Position numbers and translations under genes: made by a program. The notes under the pieces are model-generated. The model did no database searches, had not been told where the DNA came from, and saw only the letters and a list, made by a program, of their open reading frames with translations. A stretch of DNA of 64,000 nt from Clostridium caldaquaticum (GTDB lineage: Bacteria; Bacillota; Clostridia; Clostridiales; Clostridiaceae), in contig NZ_JAMSKT010000007.1 in assembly GCF_023806125.1 (NCBI RefSeq), positions 62,001 through 126,000 of the forward strand. Direction: 5' to 3'. Numbering within the stretch: the stretch's first letter is position 1; each line of letters starts with the position of its first letter. Below, one piece after another: positions 37,850 to 46,557 of the stretch.

Positions 37850-38715
37850 ATGGAGTAATAAATGTTTATAAACCTACTAATGTTACTTCTTTTGAAGTAG
37901 TTAGAAAGATAATGAAAATATGCAACACTAAAAAAGTTGGACACACAGGTACCTTAGATCCGCTTGCTTCAGGGGTATTACCTATTTGTGTAGGACGTGG
38001 AACAAAAATTGTAGATTTTATAATGAGTGATCAGAAGGTATATAATGCGCAGTTAAAACTTGGGGTTGAGACCGATACTTATGATAGAGAGGGTATGATC
38101 ATAAGTGAAAAAGATGTGAACATAGATGAAAAAACCATTTTAGATGTCTTTAATTCTTTTATTGGAGATATTGAGCAAGAGCCTCCCATGTATTCTGCTT
38201 TGAAGATTAATGGAAAGAGATTGTATGAACTCGCTAGACAAGGTTTAGTAGTAGAAAGAGCTAAAAGAAAGGTTTCTATTTATGATATAAATATAACAAG
38301 AATTTCTTTACCATATATAGATTTCAATGTAACTTGTTCAAAAGGGACTTACATTAGAAGTTTATGCTATGATATAGGAAAAATTTTGAATGTTGGCGGA
38401 ACTATGTGGAACTTAGAGAGACTTCAAAGTGGTATATTTAAAGCAGAAGATTCCATATTGTTAGATAAAATAAATAATAATAATGTGCAAGATTATGTAA
38501 TCTCTATTGAGGATGCACTTAAAAATTATGATAAATTATGTATTAGCAGTAGATATGAAAGATTACTGTTAAACGGTGTAAAACTAAATAACGAGTATGT
38601 ATTAAATAAAATAGAGTTTGATAAATTATATAGAGTGTACATAGATGGAATTAAATTTATTGGATTAGGTATGAGGGATGATAAAGGATTTAAAATTACT
38701 AAATTATTAGTTTAG
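37846..38715 (+). CDS. truB: tRNA pseudouridine(55) synthase TruB
   Basis: A 289-residue enzyme that makes pseudouridine 55 in the T-loop of tRNAs. The catalytic Asp is in GHTGTLDPLASGVLP near residue 39. GVLVV-type PUA-like C-terminal sequence and SKGTYIRSLCYDIG are also present. The ATG overlaps the nrnA stop (ATGA). ribF follows after 11 bp. Confidence 0.95.
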   Translation: MNGVINVYKPTNVTSFEVVRKIMKICNTKKVGHTGTLDPLASGVLPICVGRGTKIVDFIMSDQKVYNAQLKLGVETDTYDREGMIISEKDVNIDEKTILDVFNSFIGDIEQEPPMYSALKINGKRLYELARQGLVVERAKRKVSIYDINITRISLPYIDFNVTCSKGTYIRSLCYDIGKILNVGGTMWNLERLQSGIFKAEDSILLDKINNNNVQDYVISIEDALKNYDKLCISSRYERLLLNGVKLNNEYVLNKIEFDKLYRVYIDGIKFIGLGMRDDKGFKITKLLV

Positions 38716-38726
38716 GAGCAGTTACT

Positions 38727-39662
38727 ATGATAGTTTTAGAAGATAATTTCAATACCATAATAAAAGATAAAACCTATATAGCACTTGGAAGTTTTGACGG
38801 GTTACATATAGGACATATGGGTCTTATAAACAAAACACTGGAATTATCAAAAATTAATAAAATAAAAAGCATGATATGCACTTTTAAAAATCATCCCCTT
38901 AGTGTTGTAAATAAAGAAAAAATGCCTAAATTATTAATTGATAATGAAACAAAGTTAAATTTATTGGAAAAACTAGGTGTAGATATTGTTAATTTGGTCA
39001 ACTTTAATTATGACTATATGAAAATATCTCCTGAAGACTTTTTACTTAATATGCATAGATGCTACAACTTAAAAGGTATAGTAGTTGGATTTAATTACAG
39101 ATTTGGCTATAAAAACAGTGGTAGTATAGAATTATTAAAAGATTATAGCTCAAAACTAAACTTTGATTTACATGTGATAGATTCTGTTATGTATAAGAGT
39201 GAGGTTGTTAGTAGTTCAAGAATAAGATCACTTATTGCTGAAGGAAATGTTTCAGAAGCAAATAAAATGCTTTTAATGCCATTTATGATAAGGGGAGTTG
39301 TAGTTAAAGGAAAGCAGTTAGGACGAACAATAGGATTTCCTACAGCTAATCTTAGTTATGATGATACACTTTTAATTCCTAGAATAGGAGTATACTTTAC
39401 TGTAATAAAATATAAAAATCTGTTTTATAAAGCAATAACAAGTGTAGGCTATAATCCTACAGTAAATTCAGTTGAAAATAATGTATCGATTGAAACCCAC
39501 ATATTAAATTTCGAAAAGAACATATATGGCGAGAATATTGAATTATATTTCATAAAAAGAATGAGAGATGAGATAAAGTTCAACTCACTAATTGAACTTG
39601 CTTATCAATTGAAAAAGGATAAAGAATTTGCAGAAAAACAGCATTTAGAAAAATTTTCATAA
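38727..39662 (+). CDS. ribF: Bifunctional riboflavin kinase/FAD synthetase
   Basis: A 311-residue enzyme that makes FMN and FAD from riboflavin. The N-terminal nucleotidyltransferase domain has ALGSFDGLHIGHMGLI and GFNYRFGYKNSG; SSSRIRSLIAEG precedes the kinase domain, which has GKQLGRTIGFPTANL. AGGAG lies upstream. It ends the rimP-to-ribF run; rpsO has its own promoter. Confidence 0.95.
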   Translation: MIVLEDNFNTIIKDKTYIALGSFDGLHIGHMGLINKTLELSKINKIKSMICTFKNHPLSVVNKEKMPKLLIDNETKLNLLEKLGVDIVNLVNFNYDYMKISPEDFLLNMHRCYNLKGIVVGFNYRFGYKNSGSIELLKDYSSKLNFDLHVIDSVMYKSEVVSSSRIRSLIAEGNVSEANKMLLMPFMIRGVVVKGKQLGRTIGFPTANLSYDDTLLIPRIGVYFTVIKYKNLFYKAITSVGYNPTVNSVENNVSIETHILNFEKNIYGENIELYFIKRMRDEIKFNSLIELAYQLKKDKEFAEKQHLEKFS

Positions 39663-39677
39663 AAATAAAAAAAATAA

Positions 39678-39706
39678 TTTACAATATGTTTGTTATTTGT
39701 TATAAT
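39678..39706 (+). promoter_or_regulatory. Sigma-A-type promoter for rpsO
   Basis: TTTACA (39678-39683) and a perfect TATAAT (39701-39706) are spaced by 17 bp. The predicted start is at the beginning of the rpsO leader. Confidence 0.75.
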
Positions 39707-39712
39707 ATCTTT

Positions 39713-39782
39713 CGTGAACCTTATGCTAAGAAATACGAATTGCCAACGTAATTCTTGGGATAAAGGCGATAGTTTTGGAGGT
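39713..39782 (+). ncRNA. rpsO leader (candidate S15 autoregulatory RNA)
   Basis: CCTTATGCTAAGAA can pair with TTCTTGGGATAAAGG, with GAATT/AATTC at the top, making a long imperfect hairpin just before GGAGGTG. S15 autoregulatory leaders in Firmicutes occupy this position. The structure is by eye; the regulator is inferred. Confidence 0.6.
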
Positions 39783-39789
39783 GTATATT

Positions 39790-40053
39790 ATGGAAAAGGC
39801 AACAAAGCAACAGATTATTGAAAAATTTAAAAGACATGAAGGAGATACAGGATCTCCAGAGGTGCAAATAGCTCTTCTAACTGATAGAATTAATCACTTA
39901 ACTGAACACTTAAAAGTTCATAAGAAAGATCATCACTCAAGAAGAGGTCTACTTATGATGGTTGGTAAAAGAAGAGGTCTTTTAAATTATCTTGAGAATG
40001 AAGATATTGAAAGATATCGTAACATTGTTGAAAAACTTGGACTAAGAAGATAA
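39790..40053 (+). CDS. rpsO: 30S ribosomal protein S15
   Basis: An 87-residue S15 of normal size. Motifs: [22 protein letters not shown], seen as [13 protein letters not shown], and [18 protein letters not shown]. It is a primary 16S binder. ATG 39790 is chosen because GGAGGTG is 7 bp upstream; the GTG-like start at 39775 overlaps that site. pnp follows, the conserved pair. Confidence 0.97.
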   Translation: MEKATKQQIIEKFKRHEGDTGSPEVQIALLTDRINHLTEHLKVHKKDHHSRRGLLMMVGKRRGLLNYLENEDIERYRNIVEKLGLRR

Positions 40054-40056
40054 TCA

Positions 40057-40090
40057 AGAGCGGGTCAACTCCGCTCTATTATTTTAAAAA
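40057..40090 (+). terminator. Intrinsic terminator after rpsO
   Basis: AGAGCGG and CCGCTCT form a perfect 7-bp stem with a 7-nt loop, followed by a T-rich tract. Confidence 0.8.
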
Positions 40091-40098
40091 ATACTACA

Positions 40099-40127
40099 TT
40101 ACAAAACTTGTACATAATTTTTATAAT
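40099..40127 (+). promoter_or_regulatory. Candidate promoter for pnp
   Basis: TTACAA (40099-40104) and TATAAT (40122-40127) are spaced by 17 bp, about 54 bp before the pnp ATG. Confidence 0.5.
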
Positions 40128-40180
40128 AAAATAACCTAAGTTGACAATAATATTAATGTATATTGAAAGGAGGTAAATAT

Positions 40181-42295
40181 ATGAGTCAAATACTAGAAAC
40201 TACTGTTGCAGGTAGGAAATTAAAATTTGATTATGGCAAAGTTGGTATGTTGTCTAACTGTGCCTTATTGGCTAGCTATGGAGATACAGTGGTTCTTATT
40301 AATGTAAATGCTTCTGATAAACCAAGAGAAGGAATTGATTTTTTTCCTTTAAGTGTTGAATATGAAGAAAGACTATATGCAGTAGGAAAAATACCTGGAG
40401 GATTTATTAAGAGAGAGGGTAAACCTTCTGAAAGGGCTATACTTAATGGAAGGGCTATCGATAGACCTTTAAGGCCATTATTCCCTAAAGGATATAGAAA
40501 TGATGTTCAAATTGTTTGTACTGTGGTATCTGTAGAACCAGATAATGTACCAGAAATTTTAGCAATAAATGCTGCATCAATGGCTTTATGCATTTCAAGC
40601 ATTCCATATAAAGATCCAGTTGGAGCAGTTTCAATAGGATTAATTGACGGAAATTTTATTGTTAATCCTACCTCGAAAGAAAGAGAACAAAGCATTCTAA
40701 ACTTAACCGTATGTGCTACTAAAGATAGAGTTATGATGATTGAAGCTGGTGGTGACGAAATACCAGAAGATATTATGTATGACGCTATAATGTTTGGTTT
40801 TGAAGAATGTAAAAAAATTGTTAATTTCCAAGAGGAAGTTATGAATAAAGTGGGTAAAGAAAAAGTTATACCTGAACTTTATAAAGTTGATGAAACATTA
40901 GAAAAAGAAGTTACTGAATTTGCCTTTAATATGATAAAAGAAGCTATGTATATTAAGGATAAGGATAAAAGAAATGAAGCTATGGATGCTGTAAAAGCAA
41001 AAATTAGTGATGTTTTTAATGAAAAGTATCCTGATAATACTTCAGATATAGCTGATGTGGTTTATAGAATACAAAAAGATATAGTAAGAAATATGATTTT
41101 AAAGGAAAAAATAAGGCCAGATGGGAGAAAATTTGACGAAATACGACCGATAAATTGTGATGTTTCATTGTTGCCTAGAACTCATGGAACTGGTTTATTT
41201 ACAAGGGGATTGACTCAAGTAATGACTGTAGCAACTATTGGTGCTTTAGGTGATGTTCAAATATTAGATGGTTTAGGTGAAGAAGAATTTAAAAGATACA
41301 TGCATCACTATAATTTTCCAGCTTATAGTGTAGGAGAAGTTAAACCATTAAGAGGACCTGGACGAAGAGAGATAGGTCATGGAGCTTTAGCTGAAAAAGC
41401 ACTAGAGCCTCTAATACCATCGGAAGAAGAATTTCCGTACACTATAAGACTAGTTTCAGAAGTATTAAGTTCTAATGGTTCGACATCACAAGCAAGCGTA
41501 TGTGGAAGTACATTAGCGTTACTTGATGCTGGAGTTCCTATAAAAAGACCAGCAGCAGGAATAGCTATGGGTTTAGTTACAAGTGAAGACTTAACAGAAG
41601 AAGAAGTTTTAACTGATATTCAAGGAATCGAAGATTTCTTCGGAGATATGGATTTTAAAGTAGCTGGAACTGAAAAAGGAATTACTGCTATACAGGTCGA
41701 TACAAAGATACATGGTTTATCAAATGAATGTATAAAAAAATCAATGGATGAAGCTAGAAAAGCTAGATTATTCATATTAGAGAAGATTAAAGAATGTATA
41801 CCAGAACCTAGAAAAGAGTTGTCACCTTATGCTCCAAGAGTATATACTATAAATATAGATCCAGAAAAGATAAGAGATGTTATAGGTACTGGTGGTAAAA
41901 CTATTAATAAAATTATTGCTGAAACTGGTGTAAAAATAGATATTAAAGAAGATGGAAAAATATTCATTATGTCAAATGATAGCGTAGGTGCACAAAGGGC
42001 GTTAAAAATAATTGATGACCTTACAAGAGAAGTTAAAGTTGGAGAAATTTATTTAGGTAAAGTAACTAAAATAGCTAATTTTGGAGCATTTGTAGAAATC
42101 CTTCCAGGTAAAGAAGGTCTTGTTCATATATCAAAACTTGACGTTAGTCGAGTTAACAAGGTTGAAGATATTGTATCTATTGGAGATGAAATTCTAGTTA
42201 AGGTTACTGAAATTGATAATCAAGGTAGAATTAATCTTTCTAGAAAAGATGCTATTAAAGATTCTGAAAATGAGGAAAATGAAAGTCAAAAATAG
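40181..42295 (+). CDS. pnp: Polyribonucleotide nucleotidyltransferase
   Basis: A 704-residue 3'-5' phosphorolytic RNase. Two RNase PH domains ([20 protein letters not shown], seen as [13 protein letters not shown]; second [11 protein letters not shown]), then KH ([16 protein letters not shown] near 560) and S1 ([19 protein letters not shown], near 625). ATG 40181 follows AAAGGAGGT; the ATG at 40163 lies before that site. Confidence 0.97.
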   Translation: MSQILETTVAGRKLKFDYGKVGMLSNCALLASYGDTVVLINVNASDKPREGIDFFPLSVEYEERLYAVGKIPGGFIKREGKPSERAILNGRAIDRPLRPLFPKGYRNDVQIVCTVVSVEPDNVPEILAINAASMALCISSIPYKDPVGAVSIGLIDGNFIVNPTSKEREQSILNLTVCATKDRVMMIEAGGDEIPEDIMYDAIMFGFEECKKIVNFQEEVMNKVGKEKVIPELYKVDETLEKEVTEFAFNMIKEAMYIKDKDKRNEAMDAVKAKISDVFNEKYPDNTSDIADVVYRIQKDIVRNMILKEKIRPDGRKFDEIRPINCDVSLLPRTHGTGLFTRGLTQVMTVATIGALGDVQILDGLGEEEFKRYMHHYNFPAYSVGEVKPLRGPGRREIGHGALAEKALEPLIPSEEEFPYTIRLVSEVLSSNGSTSQASVCGSTLALLDAGVPIKRPAAGIAMGLVTSEDLTEEEVLTDIQGIEDFFGDMDFKVAGTEKGITAIQVDTKIHGLSNECIKKSMDEARKARLFILEKIKECIPEPRKELSPYAPRVYTINIDPEKIRDVIGTGGKTINKIIAETGVKIDIKEDGKIFIMSNDSVGAQRALKIIDDLTREVKVGEIYLGKVTKIANFGAFVEILPGKEGLVHISKLDVSRVNKVEDIVSIGDEILVKVTEIDNQGRINLSRKDAIKDSENEENESQK

Positions 42296-42325
42296 AAGGG
42301 CATCATTGCCTTTTTATTTTTTATA
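42296..42325 (+). terminator. Intrinsic terminator after pnp
   Basis: AAGGGCA and TGCCTTT pair (one G-T) around TCAT, with a run of T's following. Confidence 0.7.
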
Positions 42326-42371
42326 AAGATTATATTGCTTTATATTTCGAACCTTTTGTATGGAGGATAAA

Positions 42372-43673
42372 ATGTATAATATATTTAAATTAAACAATGG
42401 ATTAAGAGTGGTAGTTGAGAATATAGATTATGTAAATTCAGTAAGTATTGGGTTATGGGTTGAAAATGGTTCTAGAAATGAAAATAAATTTAATAACGGT
42501 ATTTCTCACTTTATCGAACATATGCTTTTTAAAGGTACTACTAATAGAACGGCTAAGCAGATTGCAGAAAGTATAGAGGATGTAGGTGGTCAAATAAATG
42601 CTTTTACAGGAAAAGAAACTACCTGCTACTATACTAAAACATTAGATACTCATTTAGAGTTATCTTTGAATATTTTATCTGATATGCTATTTAATAGTAA
42701 ATTTTTGGATGAAGATATAGAAAAAGAAAAAGGAGTAATTATAGAAGAAATAAATATGAGCGAAGACTCTCCAGAGGATGTGCTTACTGACCTTCATAGT
42801 ACAGCTATATGGGGAGAAGATTCTATATCTATGCCTATATTAGGAACTATAGAAACGGTTAAATCTTTTACAAGAAATCAACTTATTCAATATTTAAAAT
42901 CACATTATATTCCTGAAAACTGTGTTATATCTATTGCTGGAAAAGTAAATATACGTAATATTGAATCTTTAATTATTAAATATTTCGGAAATTGGAATTA
43001 TGTTGATGATAAACAAATAACTGAATATTCGACTCTTAATATTTTAAATAATCATTTATTTAGAGAGAAGGATATTGAGCAGTTGCATATAAGTTTAGGA
43101 ATGTATGGTTTAGAAACAGGCAATGATGATATATATAGTTTGCTGCTTCTAAATAATATGTTTGGCGGAGGTGCTTCATCATTATTATTTCAAAAAATAA
43201 GAGAAGAATTGGGTTTATGTTATTCAATTTATTCATATATCTCTGCGTTTAAAAATACAGGTGTTATTAGTATTTACACTGGGTTAAATCCTAAACATTC
43301 ACTTAAGGTAGTTGAACATATTAAAGAGGAAATATTTAATTTTACAAAATATAATATTACTGATGATAAACTTATAAAATTAAAAGAACAATTAAAAGGA
43401 AGCTATATATTAGGACTTGAAAGTACTAGCAGCAGAATGTTTAGCAATGGAAAGGCCATTTTATTCTTAAATAAAGTAAATACTCCAAAGGATATAATCC
43501 AAAAAATAGATAATATAAGCAAAGAAAATTTACATGAAGTTATGGAGAAAACCTTTAAGAAAGGCATCTTAAATTCAGCTTTTGTTGGTCCTAAAGTGGA
43601 TTTAAATGCTTTAATTAATATTATAGAAGGTGATATAGTTGCTTTTAAAAATAAAAAAAGTAAAAGGATTTGA
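42372..43673 (+). CDS. M16 family zinc peptidase (MlpA/YmxG type)
   Basis: A 433-residue pitrilysin-family peptidase. The inverted zinc motif HFIEHMLFKGT (HxxEH) is near residue 46 with the distal Glu in KGVIIEEINMSEDSPED near 125. The second M16 domain begins near 185. Substrate unknown; the B. subtilis homologue mlpA also sits between pnp and ymxH. ATG 42372 is chosen because GGAGGAT is 6 bp upstream; ATG 42360 abuts that site. Confidence 0.92.
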   Translation: MYNIFKLNNGLRVVVENIDYVNSVSIGLWVENGSRNENKFNNGISHFIEHMLFKGTTNRTAKQIAESIEDVGGQINAFTGKETTCYYTKTLDTHLELSLNILSDMLFNSKFLDEDIEKEKGVIIEEINMSEDSPEDVLTDLHSTAIWGEDSISMPILGTIETVKSFTRNQLIQYLKSHYIPENCVISIAGKVNIRNIESLIIKYFGNWNYVDDKQITEYSTLNILNNHLFREKDIEQLHISLGMYGLETGNDDIYSLLLLNNMFGGGASSLLFQKIREELGLCYSIYSYISAFKNTGVISIYTGLNPKHSLKVVEHIKEEIFNFTKYNITDDKLIKLKEQLKGSYILGLESTSSRMFSNGKAILFLNKVNTPKDIIQKIDNISKENLHEVMEKTFKKGILNSAFVGPKVDLNALINIIEGDIVAFKNKKSKRI

Positions 43674-44079
43674 GGACTTGCCTACACCTAAATTCATGAC
43701 AACTGGAGCTGCAGGTATGGATTTATATGCGGCTATAAATGAACAGATTATTTTAAAACCTTTTGAGAGAAAAAAAATTCCTGTTGGAATTTGTATTGAG
43801 CTTCCTAAAGGATACGAAGCTCAAATAAGACCAAGAAGCGGCTTGACAGCAAATTTTGGAATAACATTATTAAATTCACCTGGAACAATAGATTGGGATT
43901 ACAGAGGGGAAATAAATATTATTATGATAAATTTAGGAAATGAGAATTTTATTATTAACAAAGGAGACAGAGTTGCTCAAATTGTTTTTAATAAAGTTGA
44001 AACTCCTATAATTGAAATAGTTAGTGAAATTGGCGAAACAAGTAGAGGAATAAATGGATTTGGTTCTACTGGAGTTTAG
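43639..44079 (+). CDS. dut: Deoxyuridine 5'-triphosphate nucleotidohydrolase
   Basis: A 146-residue trimeric dUTPase. The motifs appear in order: AAGMDLYAA, RPRSGLTANFGI, NSPGTIDWDYRGEI, GDRVAQIV and RGINGFGSTG. It hydrolyses dUTP to dUMP and keeps uracil out of DNA. The start is TTG 43639 with AAGGTGAT about 5 bp upstream, inside the end of the M16 gene (35-bp overlap). The start is less certain than the function. Confidence 0.93.
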   Translation: MLLKIKKVKGFEDLPTPKFMTTGAAGMDLYAAINEQIILKPFERKKIPVGICIELPKGYEAQIRPRSGLTANFGITLLNSPGTIDWDYRGEINIIMINLGNENFIINKGDRVAQIVFNKVETPIIEIVSEIGETSRGINGFGSTGV

Positions 44080-44142
44080 TAATAAACTTTTCATATCTTT
44101 CATAGTATTCTATTATAATAAATGATATTAAGGAGGAAAAAT

Positions 44143-44418
44143 ATGAGTGATAATATAAAGTATTACAGTGAGATGGAAAGATATGAAATTATTAATATTA
44201 ATGATGGTGAAAAATATAACTATTTATCAAATAATGATATAGTTATAGATGAACAAGGTAATTTAAAATTTTTAATACTAAATAATACTAAAACTAGGTT
44301 TAGTTTATTCGGTGGTAATGAATTTATAGAAGTACCTTGGGAATGTATAAAAAAAATTGGTTCAAGAACTATAATTTTAGATGCTGAGGAAAACTCTTTG
44401 AAGAAGACTCGGGTGTGA
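44143..44418 (+). CDS. YlmC/YmxH family PRC-barrel protein
   Basis: A 91-residue PRC-barrel protein of the YlmC/YmxH group, often annotated as a sporulation protein. EVPWECIKKIGSRTIILDAEE is the conserved part, seen as VPWECIKKIGSRTIILD. Function unknown. ATG 44143 follows AAGGAGGAA; the upstream ATG at 44122 lies before that site. Its place between M16/dut and aspartokinase matches ymxH in B. subtilis. Confidence 0.85.
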   Translation: MSDNIKYYSEMERYEIININDGEKYNYLSNNDIVIDEQGNLKFLILNNTKTRFSLFGGNEFIEVPWECIKKIGSRTIILDAEENSLKKTRV

Positions 44419-44431
44419 TGGAGGTTATATA

Positions 44432-45631
44432 ATGAAGATACTTGTTCAAAAATTTGGTGGTACATCCGTATCTACTCATGATAGAAGGTTATTAGTTATT
44501 GAAAAGATAAAGTCTGCATTAAATGAAGGTTTTACTCCTGTAGTTGTAGTTTCTGCTATGGGTCGAAAGGGAGATCCTTATTCAACAGATACTTTGCTAT
44601 CAATGATTAATGAAAAATTAAAAGATACTAATCCGCTTGCTGTTGATTTGCTGATGAGCTGTGGAGAAATAATAAGTACTGTAGTAATGTCTAATGAATT
44701 AAACGAAGTTGGGATTGATGCACTACCTTTAACAGGCGGTCAGTCAGGAATTATTACTGACAATAATTATAATAATGCTTCAATATTAAGAGTTGATACC
44801 AGCAATCTCATGAAAATAATAAACAGCAATAAGATACCTATTGTTGCAGGATTTCAAGGTCAGGATGAATCTGGATTTATAACTACTTTAGGGAGAGGAG
44901 GAAGTGATGTTACAGCTTCACTGTTAGGGGTTGCTCTAGCTGCTGAGGAAATTCAAATTTATACTGATGTAGATGGTATCATGACTGCAGATCCTAGAAT
45001 TGTTTCCGAAGCATCCTTAATAAAAGAAATTAGCTATAATGAAGTTTTTCAATTTGCTGATCAAGGCGCAAAGGTAATACATCCAAGAGCAGTGGAAATT
45101 GCAATGAAAGGTAATATTCCTTTAGTAATAAAAAATACATTAAATAATTGCACAGGAACTATAATTAATACTACAGGGGCATTGAATTTTGATAACATTA
45201 TAACTGGAATAACTCACATGAGTAATAGAGTACAAATTAAAATAAGTTTAGATGAAAATTTCGATAATGATAATTATACTAAGCTTTTAGATATACTTGC
45301 TGAAAATATGATAAGTATCGATCTTATAAATGTATTTCCTAAAGAAAATATATTTACTATTGATTTAAACGATATTAATAAGTTTAAGAATATAATGAAT
45401 AAATGTGGATTAAAGTATTCATATACGGATAATTGCAGTAAAATAGCTCTAATAGGAAGCAGAATCAGAGGAGTTCCAGGAGTAATGGCAAGAGTTTTAA
45501 AAACTTTGACAAAAGCCAATATAGAAGTGCTTCAAACGGCTGACTCGCATACTACTATTTGGTGCTTAGTTAATGGTAACAATACTCAAAGTGCTATAAA
45601 TGCACTTCATAAGGAGTTTAAATTAGGATAA
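44432..45631 (+). CDS. dapG: Aspartate kinase
   Basis: A 399-residue aspartokinase, the first step to lysine, threonine, methionine and, in sporulating bacteria, dipicolinate. Motifs: VQKFGGTSVST at the start, GRGGSDVTASLLG near 152, YTDVDGIMTADPR, and two C-terminal ACT domains (from about 262). The order ymxH-aspartokinase-tepA-spoIIIE parallels B. subtilis, which supports calling it dapG-like. spoVFAB and asd, present there, are absent. Confidence 0.9.
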   Translation: MKILVQKFGGTSVSTHDRRLLVIEKIKSALNEGFTPVVVVSAMGRKGDPYSTDTLLSMINEKLKDTNPLAVDLLMSCGEIISTVVMSNELNEVGIDALPLTGGQSGIITDNNYNNASILRVDTSNLMKIINSNKIPIVAGFQGQDESGFITTLGRGGSDVTASLLGVALAAEEIQIYTDVDGIMTADPRIVSEASLIKEISYNEVFQFADQGAKVIHPRAVEIAMKGNIPLVIKNTLNNCTGTIINTTGALNFDNIITGITHMSNRVQIKISLDENFDNDNYTKLLDILAENMISIDLINVFPKENIFTIDLNDINKFKNIMNKCGLKYSYTDNCSKIALIGSRIRGVPGVMARVLKTLTKANIEVLQTADSHTTIWCLVNGNNTQSAINALHKEFKLG

Positions 45632-45691
45632 CTTTATATGAATATATATCTTCTCTTATGCACAGACTAAGTTTAGCTAGGAGGAGTGTAT

Positions 45692-46381
45692 ATGTCAGAA
45701 GATAACGGAAAAAAAGAATTAGATACTGTTAAAGAATTAGGAATAACAAATGTTCTACGAACTGATGAAAGAATACAAGTTTTACCTATAATAGGCCAAA
45801 TTGAAGGTCATTCAACTTTGCCGCCTCAGACAAAAGCTACTAAGTATGAGCATTTTATTCCTCAATTAGTGTCAATAGAAACAAATGAACGAGTTGAGGG
45901 TGTATTAATTATTTTAAACACAGTAGGTGGAGATGTAGAGGCTGGTCTAGCTATTGCAGAAATGATAAGAAGTTTAAGCAAACCAACTGTTTCACTCGTT
46001 ATAGGAGGAGGACATTCTATAGGAGTACCATTAGCAACATCTGCAGATTATTCATTTATATCACCTACTGCTACAATGATTATTCATCCTATAAGAATGA
46101 ATGGATTAATAATAGGAGTACCTCAAACGTTTGAATATTTTAATAAGATGCAGGAAAGAATAATAGAATTTGTTACGAGAACTAGTAATATAAAACGAGA
46201 AACATTCTTTGAGCTAATGCTTCAAACTGATGAGCTGTTAAATGATATGGGTACTATTCTTATAGGAAAACAAGCAGTTGAAATTGGTCTGATTAATGAA
46301 GTAGGTGGAATTAGTACTGCTTTAGAAAAACTCGAATTATTAATTAAAGCTAAAAAAGAAAAGTATGATTTGAAACCATAG
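45692..46381 (+). CDS. tepA: TepA-like ClpP-fold protease
   Basis: A 229-residue ClpP-family protein. The catalytic-type Ser is in [15 protein letters not shown] and the His in [29 protein letters not shown] is the crotonase/ClpP fold motif. B. subtilis TepA is described as translocation-enhancing and spore-associated. ATG 45692 follows GGAGGAG. ftsK follows, as in Bacillus. Confidence 0.88.
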   Translation: MSEDNGKKELDTVKELGITNVLRTDERIQVLPIIGQIEGHSTLPPQTKATKYEHFIPQLVSIETNERVEGVLIILNTVGGDVEAGLAIAEMIRSLSKPTVSLVIGGGHSIGVPLATSADYSFISPTATMIIHPIRMNGLIIGVPQTFEYFNKMQERIIEFVTRTSNIKRETFFELMLQTDELLNDMGTILIGKQAVEIGLINEVGGISTALEKLELLIKAKKEKYDLKP

Positions 46382-46402
46382 GTAAATTCCTATGGTTAAT
46401 TT
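46374..46402 (+). terminator. Hairpin overlapping the tepA stop codon
   Basis: AACCATAGG and CCTATGGTT are perfect 9-bp arms with a TAAATT loop and AATTTATG after. The T tract is weak. Confidence 0.55.
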
Positions 46403-46435
46403 ATGTTATGATTAAATTATAATAAACCGAAAATT

Positions 46436-46460
46436 AATATCTATTGTATATATAGATATT
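46436..46460 (+). repeat. Short inverted repeat upstream of ftsK
   Basis: AATATCTAT and ATAGATATT (9-bp arms, 7-nt spacer) followed by GTTTTTAAA, about 50 bp upstream of the sigma-H-like promoter. It may be a second terminator or an operator. Confidence 0.4.
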
Positions 46461-46508
46461 GTTTTTAAATTACTTTAGATATATATTATGTCAAATACTA
46501 AAATAAAT

Positions 46509-46537
46509 AAAGGATATTTTTTGGTTGTGTAGAATAT
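46509..46537 (+). promoter_or_regulatory. Candidate sigma-H promoter for ftsK/spoIIIE
   Basis: AAAGGATAT (46509-46517), an 11-nt spacer and GTAGAATAT (46529-46537) match the sigma-H consensus at every defined position. The TTG start lies 20 bp beyond. Confidence 0.65.
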
Positions 46538-46557
46538 AAACTAAGGAGGTGGGTACT

